From Vibrio salinus (GTDB taxonomy: Bacteria; Pseudomonadota; Gammaproteobacteria; Enterobacterales; Vibrionaceae), in assembly GCF_021272385.1 (NCBI RefSeq), contig NZ_JAJSDZ010000010.1, positions 62,001-126,000 on the forward strand: a stretch of 64,000 bases of DNA, given 5' to 3'. A program made the position numbers and the translations under genes. The stretch's first letter is position 1; each line of letters opens with the position of its first letter. The notes below the pieces were generated by a model. The model did no database searches, was not told the DNA's origin, and saw nothing but the letters and a program-made list of their open reading frames with translations. This document shows, piece after piece, positions 1 to 8,420 of this stretch.

Positions 1-391
1 AGGCAAGAACAGAAAAACGCTGCAAAATGTCACTTGCCCGGTGGAACTTCTTAAAAGCAAACAAATTATCCGGGCCAAGAATAAACGTTAACTCACTTTC
101 CGGATGGCACTGCTGCAAAAAATCCAGCACATCAAACGTGGTCACAACCTGCTCTGGTTTTACTAAGCGTTCTTCAACATCAGAACGGTGAACATTCGGC
201 ATGTTCAGGTCAAGTATAAAAGCATCAACCAATTCACACCGGATGTCGTAATCAAGCATGTCTTTTCCCCATGCATGGGCAATACTTGGAACAAGTAGTA
301 TTGAATCATAATGAGAAATCGACTCAATGATGCTTTTATGGCCTAAGCTGGGAGGATTAAAAGCACTACCAAAAACGGCAATTTTATTCAT
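1..391 (-). CDS. NadD-like nicotinate-nucleotide adenylyltransferase family protein (3' end cut by window)
   Basis: The first 130 residues of a nucleotidyltransferase of the NadD/CoaD fold; the rest lies beyond base 1. The protein starts MNKIAVFGSAFNPPSLGHKS, giving the N-terminal beta strand and the GxFNPxxxGH nucleotide-binding loop, and about residue 105 reads FILGPDNLFAFKKFH, as in NadD where the mononucleotide is bound. The family joins nicotinate (or a related) mononucleotide to ATP to make the dinucleotide in NAD synthesis. The (H/T)xGH signature is SLGH here, so the first His/Thr is replaced by Ser. The ATG at 391 is preceded by GAAGGAACC. It may be a second NadD-like gene rather than the essential nadD, which I would expect beside holA; the substrate is not settled. 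Confidence 0.75.
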   Translation of the reverse strand, partial: MNKIAVFGSAFNPPSLGHKSIIESISHYDSILLVPSIAHAWGKDMLDYDIRCELVDAFILDLNMPNVHRSDVEERLVKPEQVVTTFDVLDFLQQCHPESELTFILGPDNLFAFKKFHRASDILQRFSVLA

Positions 392-474
392 GTGGTTCCT
401 TCTGCTGTAATAGTTGTCTGCATGAAAACAGAGTCGCTATGATACTACGAATAATCGGTGATTTCCTACCCGAT

Positions 475-523
475 GTATACCCAAGCAACCTGAAAATGCG
501 GTGTTCAGGTCGTTTGGATATAC
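475..523. repeat. Intergenic inverted repeat, copy 1 (GTATACCCAA...TTGGATATAC)
   Basis: An imperfect palindrome with 18-20 bp arms (ACCCAAGCAACCTGAA / TTCAGGTCGTTTGGAT) around a 9-base loop. The arms nearly match the second copy at 18550-18596, so this is a dispersed intergenic repeat and not a chance hairpin. It lies between convergent or tail ends of genes, next to a terminator. Confidence 0.75.
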
Positions 524-527
524 ACAC

Positions 528-557
528 AAAAAAAGCACTTGGAAATCAAGTGCTTTT
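528..557 (-). terminator. Rho-independent terminator of the carbonic anhydrase gene
   Basis: Read on the minus strand: AAAAGCACTTG, a 5-base loop, CAAGTGCTTTT, then a run of T. It begins about 20 bases after the carbonic anhydrase stop codon. Confidence 0.85.
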
Positions 558-576
558 CAAAAAGAAAAAGGATTAA

Positions 577-1296
577 TTAATTTTCAACAACTAAGCGGGC
601 ATTTCTTTTTTGAACCGGACGGTTGTTGTGACCCATCATCCCTTTTAATGCTTTTTCCTGCTCAGCAGACAATGTACCTGTTTGCTTAATAACAAACCAA
701 CGAACACCTTCGCTACAAGGTGGCGTCGTTAAAGATCCATTAAAACGATAGTATTTATCGACATTGGCGGGCAGCATATCACTAACATCGAATGGCGCTG
801 TTAATTTTTGCGTCTTATGGACTGTTGGTAGTGATGATGTCAATTTATCCAATTCTGAGTTTTTGTCCCCCATCTCATACATCACAGCGACAACTGCAAG
901 ATTGCCATTTTTATCCGCATGAACAAAATGGGCCTCTAATGGATACTGATGATGATTAATCAGGTTTTCAGATGGCGTATGGAAATGGAATTGCTTTAGT
1001 TCGAAAACATCACCATCAATTGTCAGCGTATTATCTCCTGTAACCGTTGCCTGAAGGCTATGACCATTATTTGTCAGGTCAGTCACCTTACCGGTGTAAT
1101 GAAATTTTAAAGGCTTCAACTGAGCTTTTGCTACCTTAGCAACATCGATCGGGCTTTGGTTTACCCCCTCAGCACAAGTTTTAGATACAGAACCCCAATG
1201 ATCCGGCCCATGTTCACCCTCATATCCCCATCCGGAAGCCTGAGCCGTTCCACCAATAAATGCGCTCACCGTTAGCGCAAGAAGAATTTTTTTCAT
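577..1296 (-). CDS. Periplasmic alpha-type carbonic anhydrase
   Basis: 239 residues. Interconverts CO2 and bicarbonate in the periplasm. Residues 1-20 are a Sec signal peptide ending GTAQA. The mature protein opens with WGYEGEHGPDHWG, followed by the QSPIDV motif near 47-52. Zinc-ligand histidines are 104 and 106 (FHFHTPSE) and 123 (EAHFVH), and the substrate pocket SLTTPPCSEGV is at 188-198. Cys41 and Cys194 can form the disulfide seen in the bacterial family. I chose the ATG at 1296 because it is preceded by GGGAGAC and begins the signal peptide; the upstream in-frame ATG at 1356 would add 20 residues ahead of it. It is monocistronic with its own terminator. Confidence 0.95.
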   Translation of the reverse strand: MKKILLALTVSAFIGGTAQASGWGYEGEHGPDHWGSVSKTCAEGVNQSPIDVAKVAKAQLKPLKFHYTGKVTDLTNNGHSLQATVTGDNTLTIDGDVFELKQFHFHTPSENLINHHQYPLEAHFVHADKNGNLAVVAVMYEMGDKNSELDKLTSSLPTVHKTQKLTAPFDVSDMLPANVDKYYRFNGSLTTPPCSEGVRWFVIKQTGTLSAEQEKALKGMMGHNNRPVQKRNARLVVEN

Positions 1297-1389
1297 TTTT
1301 GTAGTCTCCCTAAACAATGACATTGCCTGAATAATAAATTCAATAAAAGAATCCATTAATAAATCTGGCTAAAATACCGTCTATATTAA

Positions 1390-1404
1390 GTAACATTTTG
1401 TTAC
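1390..1404. promoter_or_regulatory. Short perfect palindrome upstream of carbonic anhydrase
   Basis: GTAAC-ATTTT-GTTAC, about 95 bp upstream of the carbonic anhydrase start and just past the end of the XRE-like gene. It could be an operator for either gene. The binding protein is unknown and a palindrome of this size in AT-rich DNA could be chance. Confidence 0.3.
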
Positions 1405-1464
1405 ATTTATTTTTCGGGCTGAGTATAGCGGCAAATAGTAATTGATGGAATAACTACATAATAA

Positions 1465-1812
1465 TTATTTATCAATATATTGATATTGAATCAAGACCTG
1501 ATTATTTTCGACCTGAACATTTTGTATTTCACCGGCAACTTCAACTTTTGTGGTTATTATTATTGGCCGGTTATTCTCTTTTCTCAGCGAAATTAAAGAA
1601 GGAAGGAATGTATAAGGGTCTACATGAAGCTGATGGCAAAAATCTTGTACAAACTGAAGAGTTAACTCACTCTTTCCTTTCATTATTTTAGAAAACTCCA
1701 ATTGCGTCAATCCCAGGCAACGAGAGATTTCCATTTGAGTTAATTGCATTTTCGCTTTTTGTGACATCCAGACATTTTGTAAAATGCACAAATCTTCGTG
1801 TGTTAATTCCAT
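1465..1812 (-). CDS. XRE-like helix-turn-helix protein
   Basis: 115 residues, unnamed. The N-terminal half (about 20-70) looks like a Cro/CI-type helix-turn-helix: LTQMEISRCLGLTQLEFSKI is a plausible HTH, followed by MKGKSELTLQFVQDFCHQL and VDPYTFLPSL, the usual fourth and fifth helices. The C-terminal 35 residues are beta-rich (IIITTKVEVAGEIQNVQV). It is probably a small DNA-binding regulator; targets are unknown. The adjacent carbonic anhydrase and TPR genes have separate starts and share its strand, so they could be co-transcribed only weakly. Confidence 0.6.
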   Translation of the reverse strand: MELTHEDLCILQNVWMSQKAKMQLTQMEISRCLGLTQLEFSKIMKGKSELTLQFVQDFCHQLHVDPYTFLPSLISLRKENNRPIIITTKVEVAGEIQNVQVENNQVLIQYQYIDK

Positions 1813-1970
1813 TGCGACTATTTATTTTGATCATACAGAGAAGAATAACAATGACAAAACCTTCTTCTCCATATGTCATTTTTCAGTCAGAAACAATTAT
1901 TATATTTTAAAATATCATCAGAGACTCATTTTTAAGAATTCTAAATAATAAAATAAATGCTCTCTGACTG

Positions 1971-2867
1971 TTATTTTTCATCTGTAACCGAACTTGAAAA
2001 TATTAAATCATCAAAACGTTGGTTGCCATGGAGGGACTCAAAATCCATCTCTTCCGATAACAACTCCTTCAATGACGGACTTTGTGCAATCGCCAGTATT
2101 AAATCATCGATCGCCTGCTCTTCAGCTCCAAGACGGGCATAAGCACATGCCCGTTGATATAATGCCGGGCCGTTCGTTCCATCCAGTTCAAGCACCCGGT
2201 TACACAAACTCATTGCCCAATGATATTCTTTCATTTCCATCACAGCGTCTGCTTTATACGTTAAAGCCTCAAGATCACCCGGCCGGATTTTCAGAATGTC
2301 ATCATAAACTTCAACTCGTTGTTCCGGAGTCTGCATACTTTGAGCCCGTAGCCACAAATTATGGATTTCATTAATAATTTCAATTTCCCGGTTGTTTTCC
2401 GTAATAATTCGGGTTTTACGCTTCAGATCCCGTTCCAACTCAATGAACTTTTTCTCATAATCCTGAGCAATTTTGTTCAGGCGCTTATCTGCCAGTTCTC
2501 TGGTATTATTTTTAACCTCTTTCAAAGAATGCCAGCCAAACAGCGCGATAAGTGAAGCAACACCTGCGATGATGTAAAAGAAATAAGTCACCGTGACGTT
2601 AGCATAATTCATTGATTTATCAGCAACACTCAGCTCTCTGTCAGTCATCTGTATTGTCAGTTTTCTTTCCAAATCCTGCTGATCATGCCTCAGCGATTTC
2701 AGTTCATCTAAAATGTATCTTTCCATCAAAGGGCGATCCAACAGTGCAGTTTCTGAATATTTCTCAACTTTCTTCTCAGTCATATTAGGTGAATCTTTAG
2801 CTAAAACGGTCCCCTGACATAGAATCAGCAACATTATTCCTGATAGTAGTAGTTTCATGTTTTTCAC
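1971..2867 (-). CDS. Membrane-anchored TPR protein with coiled coil
   Basis: 298 residues. Residues 1-23 form a signal peptide (LLLSGIMLLILCQGTVLA). One membrane span lies near 96-117 (TYFFYIIAGVASLIALFGW), then a charged coiled coil near 118-165, and three tetratricopeptide-like helical pairs near 180-265 (for example ALTYKADAVMEMKEYHWAMS and ALYQRACAYARLGAEEQAID). The topology puts a short N-terminal part in the periplasm and the TPRs in the cytoplasm, suggesting a scaffold; no partner is evident. The start is GTG at 2867, with GGGATG 5 bases ahead; an in-frame ATG three codons later has poorer spacing. Confidence 0.7.
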   Translation of the reverse strand: MKNMKLLLSGIMLLILCQGTVLAKDSPNMTEKKVEKYSETALLDRPLMERYILDELKSLRHDQQDLERKLTIQMTDRELSVADKSMNYANVTVTYFFYIIAGVASLIALFGWHSLKEVKNNTRELADKRLNKIAQDYEKKFIELERDLKRKTRIITENNREIEIINEIHNLWLRAQSMQTPEQRVEVYDDILKIRPGDLEALTYKADAVMEMKEYHWAMSLCNRVLELDGTNGPALYQRACAYARLGAEEQAIDDLILAIAQSPSLKELLSEEMDFESLHGNQRFDDLIFSSSVTDEK

Positions 2868-3108
2868 TTAGCATCCCTTTAACAGTTATTTGCAGCTCAT
2901 TACGTTTATTTATTTGGACTCAAAGCATTTAACAAAAAATAAATAAACCAAAAAATATTATTTTTCATTTTATTTATCAATAAATTAATATCAAAAAGAC
3001 ATATTTATGGAAACTTATCTTCTTGAAATAATTCTTCTTAATGTTTAGAGTACATTATATAAATTCATTTTTTAGACATATACTTGGTATAAACAAAGGA
3101 CATGTTCA

Positions 3109-4296
3109 ATGCAACCAATACTCGAAGTGAAATCACTTTACAAGGTATTTGGAGAAACGCCTAAAGATGCTTTCCCTTTGTTAGATAAAGGTCAGAACAA
3201 AGACGAAATTTTTGAGGCAACTGGCCTGACAGTTGGTGTTAAAGACGTTTCTTTGACCATCAACGAAGGCGAAATCTTTGTGATTATGGGACTATCAGGT
3301 TCCGGAAAGTCCACGCTTGTCCGTTTACTCAATCGTCTTATTGAACCGACTCGCGGAAGCGTACTCCTGAAAGGCCGTAATATTGCCAACATTTCTGAAG
3401 AGCAACTTCGTGAGGTCAGGCGGAAAAACATTTCGATGGTGTTCCAGAACTTCGCTCTGATGCCTCATATGACTGTATTAGAAAATGCAGCATTTGGATT
3501 AGAGCTTGCAGGGGTGAAACCTGTCACCCGTAACCAGCTTGCTAAAGAAGCACTCACCAGAGTTGGTCTTGAAGCATATTGTGATTCGTTCCCCGATGAA
3601 TTATCGGGAGGGATGAAACAAAGGGTGGGTCTGGCTCGCGCGTTGACCAACGACCCGGATATATTGCTGATGGATGAAGCCTTCTCCGCCTTGGATCCCC
3701 TCATCCGGACCGAAATGCAGGACGAATTGATCCGTTTGCAGAATGATGACAAAAGAACCATTGTCTTCATTTCTCACGATTTAGATGAAGCCATGCGAAT
3801 CGGTGATCGGATTGCCATTATGCAGGATGGTGTTGTAGTTCAGGTGGGGACACCCGATGAAATTCTGCATAACCCGGCCAACAACTACGTCAGCTCTTTC
3901 TTTAAAGGCGTCAATGTCGCCAGCGTATTCTCTGCAAAAGACATTGCCCGTAAAAATCCGGCCGCTATATTTAAAAAACATGACAACGATGGTCCGGGAG
4001 CCGCCATACAGATGCTCATAGACAATGACCGTGACTATGGGGTGGTGGTGGATCGATCAAACCATTACTCAGGCATCATTTCCATTGACTCACTGGAAGA
4101 AGCTGGCCGGAATCATCATCCGCTGACCCATGCTCTTTTACCGGACACAGTATCCATTTCGCCGGAGACCTCCGTGGGTGAACTGATTGGCATCGTCGCC
4201 AAAGTCCCTTATCCGGTACCGGTTGTGGACGATAATGGAAAATATTACGGAGTCATCACCAAATCACGTTTGCTGAAAACATTAGACAGAGAATAA
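3109..4296 (+). CDS. proV: Glycine betaine/L-proline ABC transporter ATPase ProV
   Basis: 395 residues. The ATPase of an osmoprotectant importer of the OpuA/ProU type. Walker [10 protein letters not shown] is near 61-69, the signature [15 protein letters not shown] near 166-180, Walker [13 protein letters not shown] near 185-196 and the switch FISHDLDEA near 222-230. The C-terminal 120 residues carry two CBS-type segments, the module that senses ionic strength in this family. The start is ATG 3109 with AAAGGA upstream. It is the first gene of proVWX, with only 5 bp to proW. The 240 bp upstream is very AT-rich and should hold the salt-responsive promoter; a TTGAAA-17-TAGAGT pair near 3022-3050 is possible but weak. 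Confidence 0.93.
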   Translation: MQPILEVKSLYKVFGETPKDAFPLLDKGQNKDEIFEATGLTVGVKDVSLTINEGEIFVIMGLSGSGKSTLVRLLNRLIEPTRGSVLLKGRNIANISEEQLREVRRKNISMVFQNFALMPHMTVLENAAFGLELAGVKPVTRNQLAKEALTRVGLEAYCDSFPDELSGGMKQRVGLARALTNDPDILLMDEAFSALDPLIRTEMQDELIRLQNDDKRTIVFISHDLDEAMRIGDRIAIMQDGVVVQVGTPDEILHNPANNYVSSFFKGVNVASVFSAKDIARKNPAAIFKKHDNDGPGAAIQMLIDNDRDYGVVVDRSNHYSGIISIDSLEEAGRNHHPLTHALLPDTVSISPETSVGELIGIVAKVPYPVPVVDDNGKYYGVITKSRLLKTLDRE

Positions 4297-4301
4297 TCAC
4301 A

Positions 4302-5390
4302 ATGGCAACAACAGAAACCGCCACTCAGGCAGCACAAAACAGTGACCCCTGGGGCGCAGCGGCACAAGCCGCAACGACAACATCCGATCCCTGGTCAACA
4401 GCGACGCAGGCAACGACTCAAGGTGGATCCACGGCAAATGACTGGCTTCATGCAACAGCTGCTCAGGACCCTTTCAGCTGGCTGCACCCTTTTAAAGAAG
4501 CCGTCATTCCCTTTGATCACTGGGTCGAGACCGCACTGGAATGGCTGGTACAACATGGTCGTCCTGTTTTTCAGGCTATCCGGGTTCCCATTGACTTAAT
4601 CCTGTCCTCTTTTCAGGCAGCCTTAACCTCGACACCTGCGCCTTTCATGTTATTAATCCTCTTTTTAATTGCATGGCAACTTGCCGGCCCCAAACTGGGC
4701 ATAGGCTCTCTCTTTTCTCTGATCGCTATCGGTTTGATTGGTGCCTGGAATGGCGCCATGATCACACTTGCCTTAGTGATGACCTCGGTGTTCTTTTGCA
4801 TGCTGATAGGGCTGCCCTTGGGTATCTGGCTGGCCAGAAACGATACTGCCGCCAAAATTATCCGGCCACTTCTGGATGCCATGCAAACCACCCCAGCCTT
4901 CGTTTATCTGGTGCCTATCGTGATGCTTTTTGGTATCGGTAACGTTCCGGGGGTTGTTGTCACGATTATTTTTGCCCTTCCTCCGATAGTCCGGCTGACC
5001 ATTTTGGGTATTCAACAGGTACCGGAAGAATTAATCGAGGCCGGACACGCCTTCGGAGCCAGTCCGAAACAGATGCTTTACCGTATCCAGTTACCACTGG
5101 CCATGCCGACCATTATGGCAGGCGTCAACCAAACGTTGATGCTATCCCTTTCTATGGTAGTCATTGCCTCAATGATTGCCGTTGGAGGTCTTGGTCAAAT
5201 GGTATTGAGGGGGATTGGACGTCTGGATATGGGACTGGCCGCTGTCGGTGGCGTTGGCATTGTTATACTGGCCATCCTTCTGGATAGGATTACTCAAACA
5301 CTGGGCACCGAAACCCGTGATAACAAAACGCATTGGTATCAAAAAGGTCCGGTATCCATTTTCTATAAATTCAAAGTCAATCATAAATAA
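4302..5390 (+). CDS. proW: Glycine betaine/L-proline ABC transporter permease ProW
   Basis: 362 residues. The membrane channel subunit of ProVWX. The C-terminal two thirds (about 115-345) hold the hydrophobic spans and the permease coupling loop ([20 protein letters not shown], then [13 protein letters not shown]). As in other ProW proteins, a long hydrophilic N-terminal tail precedes the membrane domain; here the first 50 residues are low-complexity Ala/Thr/Gln with two copies of a DPWxxAxQA unit and a later DPFSW. Five bases separate it from proV and 22 from proX, so the three are one operon. Confidence 0.93.
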   Translation: MATTETATQAAQNSDPWGAAAQAATTTSDPWSTATQATTQGGSTANDWLHATAAQDPFSWLHPFKEAVIPFDHWVETALEWLVQHGRPVFQAIRVPIDLILSSFQAALTSTPAPFMLLILFLIAWQLAGPKLGIGSLFSLIAIGLIGAWNGAMITLALVMTSVFFCMLIGLPLGIWLARNDTAAKIIRPLLDAMQTTPAFVYLVPIVMLFGIGNVPGVVVTIIFALPPIVRLTILGIQQVPEELIEAGHAFGASPKQMLYRIQLPLAMPTIMAGVNQTLMLSLSMVVIASMIAVGGLGQMVLRGIGRLDMGLAAVGGVGIVILAILLDRITQTLGTETRDNKTHWYQKGPVSIFYKFKVNHK

Positions 5391-5412
5391 ACACCCAATA
5401 CAGGAGCAAATA

Positions 5413-6420
5413 ATGAAACATGCATGGAAAAGCATACTAACGTCAGGATTCATATTAGCATCGACTCTTTCTGCTTCAGCATTAGCAGAAAAACTGCCTG
5501 GCGAAGGTATTACGGTACAACCGGTACAATCAACAGTCGCAGAAGAAACATTTCAGACACTGATCGTTAATAAAGCAATGGAAGCACTTGGTTACACAGT
5601 AAAACCAACGAAAGAAGTAGATTATAATGTCGCCTACACATCCATTGCCGAAGGCGATGCGACTTATCTGGCTGTAAACTGGAATCCCCTGCACAAATCA
5701 AAATTTGATAAAGCCGGCGGTAACAACGCGTTTTACGTCAAGGGAACGTACATTTCCGGTGCTGCTCAGGGCTACCTGATCGATAAAAAAACCGCGGATA
5801 AATACAAGATCACCAACATTGCACAGCTTAAAGATCCCAAAATTGCCAAGCTTTTTGATGCCAATGGTAACGGCAAAGCGGATATGACCGGTTGTAACCC
5901 CGGCTGGGGATGTGAGGGTGTGACTAACCATCAAATCAAAGCTTATGGCCTGAGCAACACCGTTGAAATCAATCAGGGTCAGTATGCGGCTTTAATGGCA
6001 GACACCATCACTCGCTATAAAAGTGGTAAGCCAATCTTCTACTATACATGGACACCATATTGGGTGAGTGGCATCTTGGTTCCAGGTAAAGATGTGGTCT
6101 GGCTGCAGGTTCCATTTTCATCATTGCCAGGCAAACGCGCTGGTATTGATACCACGTTGCCAAATGGTAAAAACTATGGTTTCCAGATGAACACCATGAG
6201 AATTGTCGCGAACAAAAAATTTGCAGAGAAAAATCCTGCAGCCGCAAAGCTGTTCTCGATTATGAAGCTAAGCATTAATGATGTCAGTGCTGAAAATATG
6301 ATGATGCGTCAGGGGGCAAACAGTTCCGCCGACATTGAAGCTCACGCGAACGGCTGGATTAAAGCTCATCAGCAATTATTCAATTCCTGGATTGCGCAAG
6401 CGAAGAAAGCCGCTATGTAA
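5413..6420 (+). CDS. proX: Glycine betaine/L-proline ABC transporter substrate-binding protein ProX
   Basis: 335 residues. Periplasmic binding protein that hands betaine or proline betaine to ProVW. Signal peptide 1-24 ([12 protein letters not shown], then EKLPGEG). Aromatic residues suited to caging quaternary amines are present ([20 protein letters not shown]), and the paired cysteines of CNPGWGCEG are typical of ProX. I chose ATG 5413, preceded by ACAGGAGC, because it begins the signal peptide; an in-frame upstream start would run back through the end of proW. Third gene of the operon, followed by a hairpin. Confidence 0.93.
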   Translation: MKHAWKSILTSGFILASTLSASALAEKLPGEGITVQPVQSTVAEETFQTLIVNKAMEALGYTVKPTKEVDYNVAYTSIAEGDATYLAVNWNPLHKSKFDKAGGNNAFYVKGTYISGAAQGYLIDKKTADKYKITNIAQLKDPKIAKLFDANGNGKADMTGCNPGWGCEGVTNHQIKAYGLSNTVEINQGQYAALMADTITRYKSGKPIFYYTWTPYWVSGILVPGKDVVWLQVPFSSLPGKRAGIDTTLPNGKNYGFQMNTMRIVANKKFAEKNPAAAKLFSIMKLSINDVSAENMMMRQGANSSADIEAHANGWIKAHQQLFNSWIAQAKKAAM

Positions 6421-6444
6421 CCTATATAAAACATCGAAAAACAA

Positions 6445-6471
6445 AGGGCTACATCGCTACTACGTAGCCCT
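6445..6471 (+). terminator. Hairpin after proX
   Basis: AGGGCTAC, an 11-base loop, GTAGCCCT. No strong T run follows (GAGTTTCATT), so it may only partly stop transcription or may protect the proX 3' end, letting some read-through into the MarR gene 30 bases later. Confidence 0.55.
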
Positions 6472-6500
6472 GAGTTTCATTAAGCAGGGAGAAGCCGGTA

Positions 6501-6965
6501 TTGGAACGATATGAAGAAGTCTTAATTTCCCTGAGACAAATCATCCGTGCAACGGATCTCTATTCAAAAAAAATCAAGCGGGAATATGGATTAACCAGTC
6601 CTCAGATACTGCTGATGAAGGCCATTTTACAATCCAGCGATGTAACTATACGGGAGTTGTCATCAAACACAAATATGAGTCAGGCAACCGCAACCAGTAT
6701 TCTTGACAGACTGGAAGCAAAAGGCATTGTATCAAGAGTAAGAGACACTACAGACAAAAGAAAAGTACACGCAACATTAACGGAAAAAGGCTTAAGCATA
6801 TTAGAAAATGCGCCTCAAATGATGGAAAAGAATTTTGTTAACCAGTTTCAGAATCTTGATGCCTGGGAGCAAAATCTTATCTTGTCGTCTTTACAGCGAG
6901 TCGCAAATATGATGAATGCTCCAGCGGATAACAAAAACTCATCAATATTATTTATCGATGAATAG
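6501..6965 (+). CDS. MarR-family regulator, CosR-like
   Basis: 154 residues. Winged-helix MarR dimer; the recognition region is TIRELSSNTNMSQATATSIL (about 50-69), followed by the wing VSRVRDTTDKRKVHATLT. In Vibrio, the MarR-type CosR represses compatible-solute synthesis and uptake genes, and CosR homologues are often found beside betaine transporters. The position directly after proVWX and the N-terminus MERYEEVLISLRQIIRATDL fit that role, but the name is inference. The start codon is TTG (6501), with AGGGAGAAG well spaced upstream; no in-frame ATG fits better. Confidence 0.75.
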   Translation: MERYEEVLISLRQIIRATDLYSKKIKREYGLTSPQILLMKAILQSSDVTIRELSSNTNMSQATATSILDRLEAKGIVSRVRDTTDKRKVHATLTEKGLSILENAPQMMEKNFVNQFQNLDAWEQNLILSSLQRVANMMNAPADNKNSSILFIDE

Positions 6966-7143
6966 CGTCATATATTATTACTTTGATGACATCACACCTT
7001 CTATACTCAATTCAGCTACACTTAAAATATAATAAAAACACGAGGGGTTGATTCTTTTCACGCTAGCCCCATATTCAAATAGGAAGGTAATAGAAAATGA
7101 AGCAACATCAGTTCTAAATGTAAAGTATACGGAGGTATGTTCA

Positions 7144-7347
7144 ATGAAATTACCTGCATTACATCTTAGCATTTATGAAACCGAACCACTTACAGCCAAT
7201 CACATCTGGCCTGCCGCGATGACTTTTCCCGTTCATCATAACGATAAGCTGTTCAAAATTTACAATGATATACCCGAAAAAAACATGCAATTAGTGATTC
7301 TTCCCGTTGACTGGGAAATAATTAAGCCCTTTATCAAGATTCACTAA
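7144..7347 (+). CDS. Small hypothetical protein
   Basis: 67 residues (MKLPALHLSIYETEPLTANH...), no family recognised and no membrane span. It is supported by a strong GGAGGT 7 bases ahead of the ATG at 7144. It faces the idi-side genes and its last codons overlap the 3' end of the EAL remnant on the other strand. Could be a lineage-specific small protein. Confidence 0.45.
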   Translation: MKLPALHLSIYETEPLTANHIWPAAMTFPVHHNDKLFKIYNDIPEKNMQLVILPVDWEIIKPFIKIH

Positions 7348-7524
7348 ATTCATTCGAAATGAAAGTAATAAATCCGGCTTCATCAAGTGCTTCCGAAATT
7401 TGATATCCCTGAGCGTAGGTACATCCGATATCAAGTAATTGCTTCGCTCACTTAACATTTTCGCCCCTTTCTCGGTAATCACGCTAAGATCATTAGCCAA
7501 TATCATAATAGAAGAAAGGATCAT
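7334..7524 (-). pseudogene. Remnant of an EAL-domain (c-di-GMP phosphodiesterase) gene
   Basis: Two frames on the minus strand together read like the end of an EAL domain. One gives SIMILANDLSVITEKGAK, like the family's A-x-x-L-x-V-x-x-EGVE segment. After a frame change near 7450 the other gives LLDIGCTYAQGYQIS, the very typical C-terminal GCxxxQGYxxS motif, and runs to a TGA at 7334-7336. The rest of the domain is missing, so this is a broken relic. A 77-residue open frame over the same DNA is just the first of these pieces reading on past the frameshift. Confidence 0.7.
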
Positions 7525-7627
7525 AAAAACACAAAAGTAGAGATAGTAATATCCCGGCTAAAAAGACACTTAAAGTCAACCCAACAAGCTGTCCGGTATT
7601 CAGGGCCAGGAACAACAGCCTCAACAT
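7493..7627 (-). CDS. 44-residue hydrophobic ORF coupled to idi
   Basis: Predicted MLRLLFLALNTGQLVGL..., with one or two hydrophobic stretches (LLFLALNTGQLVGLTLSVFL and LAGILLSLLLCF) and the end DPFFYYDIG. Its ATG shares the last base of the idi stop codon (TTAATG) and AGGA lies 5-6 bases ahead inside the idi tail, so it looks translationally coupled. Its 3' end overlaps the EAL remnant. It may therefore be the surviving N-terminal membrane anchor of the same deleted gene rather than an independent small protein. Confidence 0.4.
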   Translation of the reverse strand: MLRLLFLALNTGQLVGLTLSVFLAGILLSLLLCFYDPFFYYDIG

Positions 7628-8166
7628 TAATTCCTGGTCATTTGGGTCATTTGCTCCAGTTGTTTAACCATCCATGGGCTGAATGCCCATGGAGTGGAAC
7701 GAACGGAACGATGTAAGTCATCTTTATTAACCCATTGAAAATCCATAACTTCATCAGGATTTATGCTGGGCTCACATTGAACCACTGCCTGATATACAGG
7801 ACAAAACTCATTCTCCACAATACCGCTGGCATCACGCTCACAATACTGAAATTCAGGAAGCACCAGCTGAATTTCTTCAAGAGAGTTGAACCCCAGTTCA
7901 AAACGAGCCCTTCTTTTCACCGCTTCAACCATCTTTTCATCTGGGAGAGGATGACCACATACAGAATTCGTCCATACTCCCGGCCAGGCGATTTTTTTCA
8001 GAGAACGCCGGGTAATAAGTACTTTATCCTCCTGATTAAGGATATAGCAGGAAAAAGCGAGATGTAGCGGCGTATCCATATTATGAACAAAACGTTTATC
8101 CGCTTGCCCTTCAGGTACCAATTTATCATTCAGTAAAACAACACATTCATCGCTTTTATTGTACAT
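7627..8166 (-). CDS. idi: Isopentenyl-diphosphate delta-isomerase, type 1
   Basis: 179 residues. Interconverts isopentenyl and dimethylallyl diphosphate in the isoprenoid pathway; a metal-dependent Nudix-fold enzyme. The catalytic Cys sits in WPGVWTNSVCGHP, the catalytic and metal Glu pair in GIVENEFCP, and metal His residues in TPLHLAF and CGHP. The length and N-terminus match E. coli Idi (ECVVLLNDKLVPEG against its HVILLNAQGVPTG). I chose ATG 8166; an upstream ATG at 8202 has no ribosome site and would add 12 residues absent from the family. No other isoprenoid or carotenoid gene is nearby. Confidence 0.9.
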   Translation of the reverse strand: MYNKSDECVVLLNDKLVPEGQADKRFVHNMDTPLHLAFSCYILNQEDKVLITRRSLKKIAWPGVWTNSVCGHPLPDEKMVEAVKRRARFELGFNSLEEIQLVLPEFQYCERDASGIVENEFCPVYQAVVQCEPSINPDEVMDFQWVNKDDLHRSVRSTPWAFSPWMVKQLEQMTQMTRN

Positions 8167-8296
8167 AATCAGGTCCGGACCGAATCTTAGCAAGCGCTGC
8201 ATATTAATAGAATTTAGCTTATAAAGTAAAGGAACAATAAAACTAATTTGAACGAAACCTAATTGATTATTATCCGATTAGCATATTGATTCTATT

Positions 8297-8315
8297 TTGC
8301 AATTTGCAATGCAAA
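8297..8315 (+). promoter_or_regulatory. LuxO-type activator sites upstream of the Qrr RNA
   Basis: TTGCA-ATT-TGCAA at 8297-8309 is a perfect match to the TTGCA-N3-TGCAA site bound by phospho-LuxO, and an overlapping TTTGCAATGCAAA follows at 8303-8315. The sites lie about 85-100 bp upstream of the -24 element, a normal distance for a sigma-54 enhancer-binding protein. Confidence 0.85.
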
Positions 8316-8395
8316 ATAGTTCACTATGGTTATTCATACAACAGCAATGGCTATTATATGACCATTTCCCATCTAATTTTATTGGGTTTTAAATA

Positions 8396-8411
8396 TGGCA
8401 CGATATGTGCT
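8396..8411 (+). promoter_or_regulatory. Sigma-54 promoter of the Qrr RNA
   Basis: TGGCACGATATGTGCT: GG at 8397-8398 and GC at 8409-8410, exactly 12 bp apart, with one mismatch to TGGCAC-R-N4-TTGC-W. Predicted transcription start at about 8421. Confidence 0.9.
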
Positions 8412-8420
8412 TGTTAGTTT

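Noticed and set aside
7291..7524. A 77-residue minus-strand gene
   Set aside because: It is one frame of the EAL relic reading past a frameshift; its C-terminal part has no protein-like motif and no ribosome site is seen.
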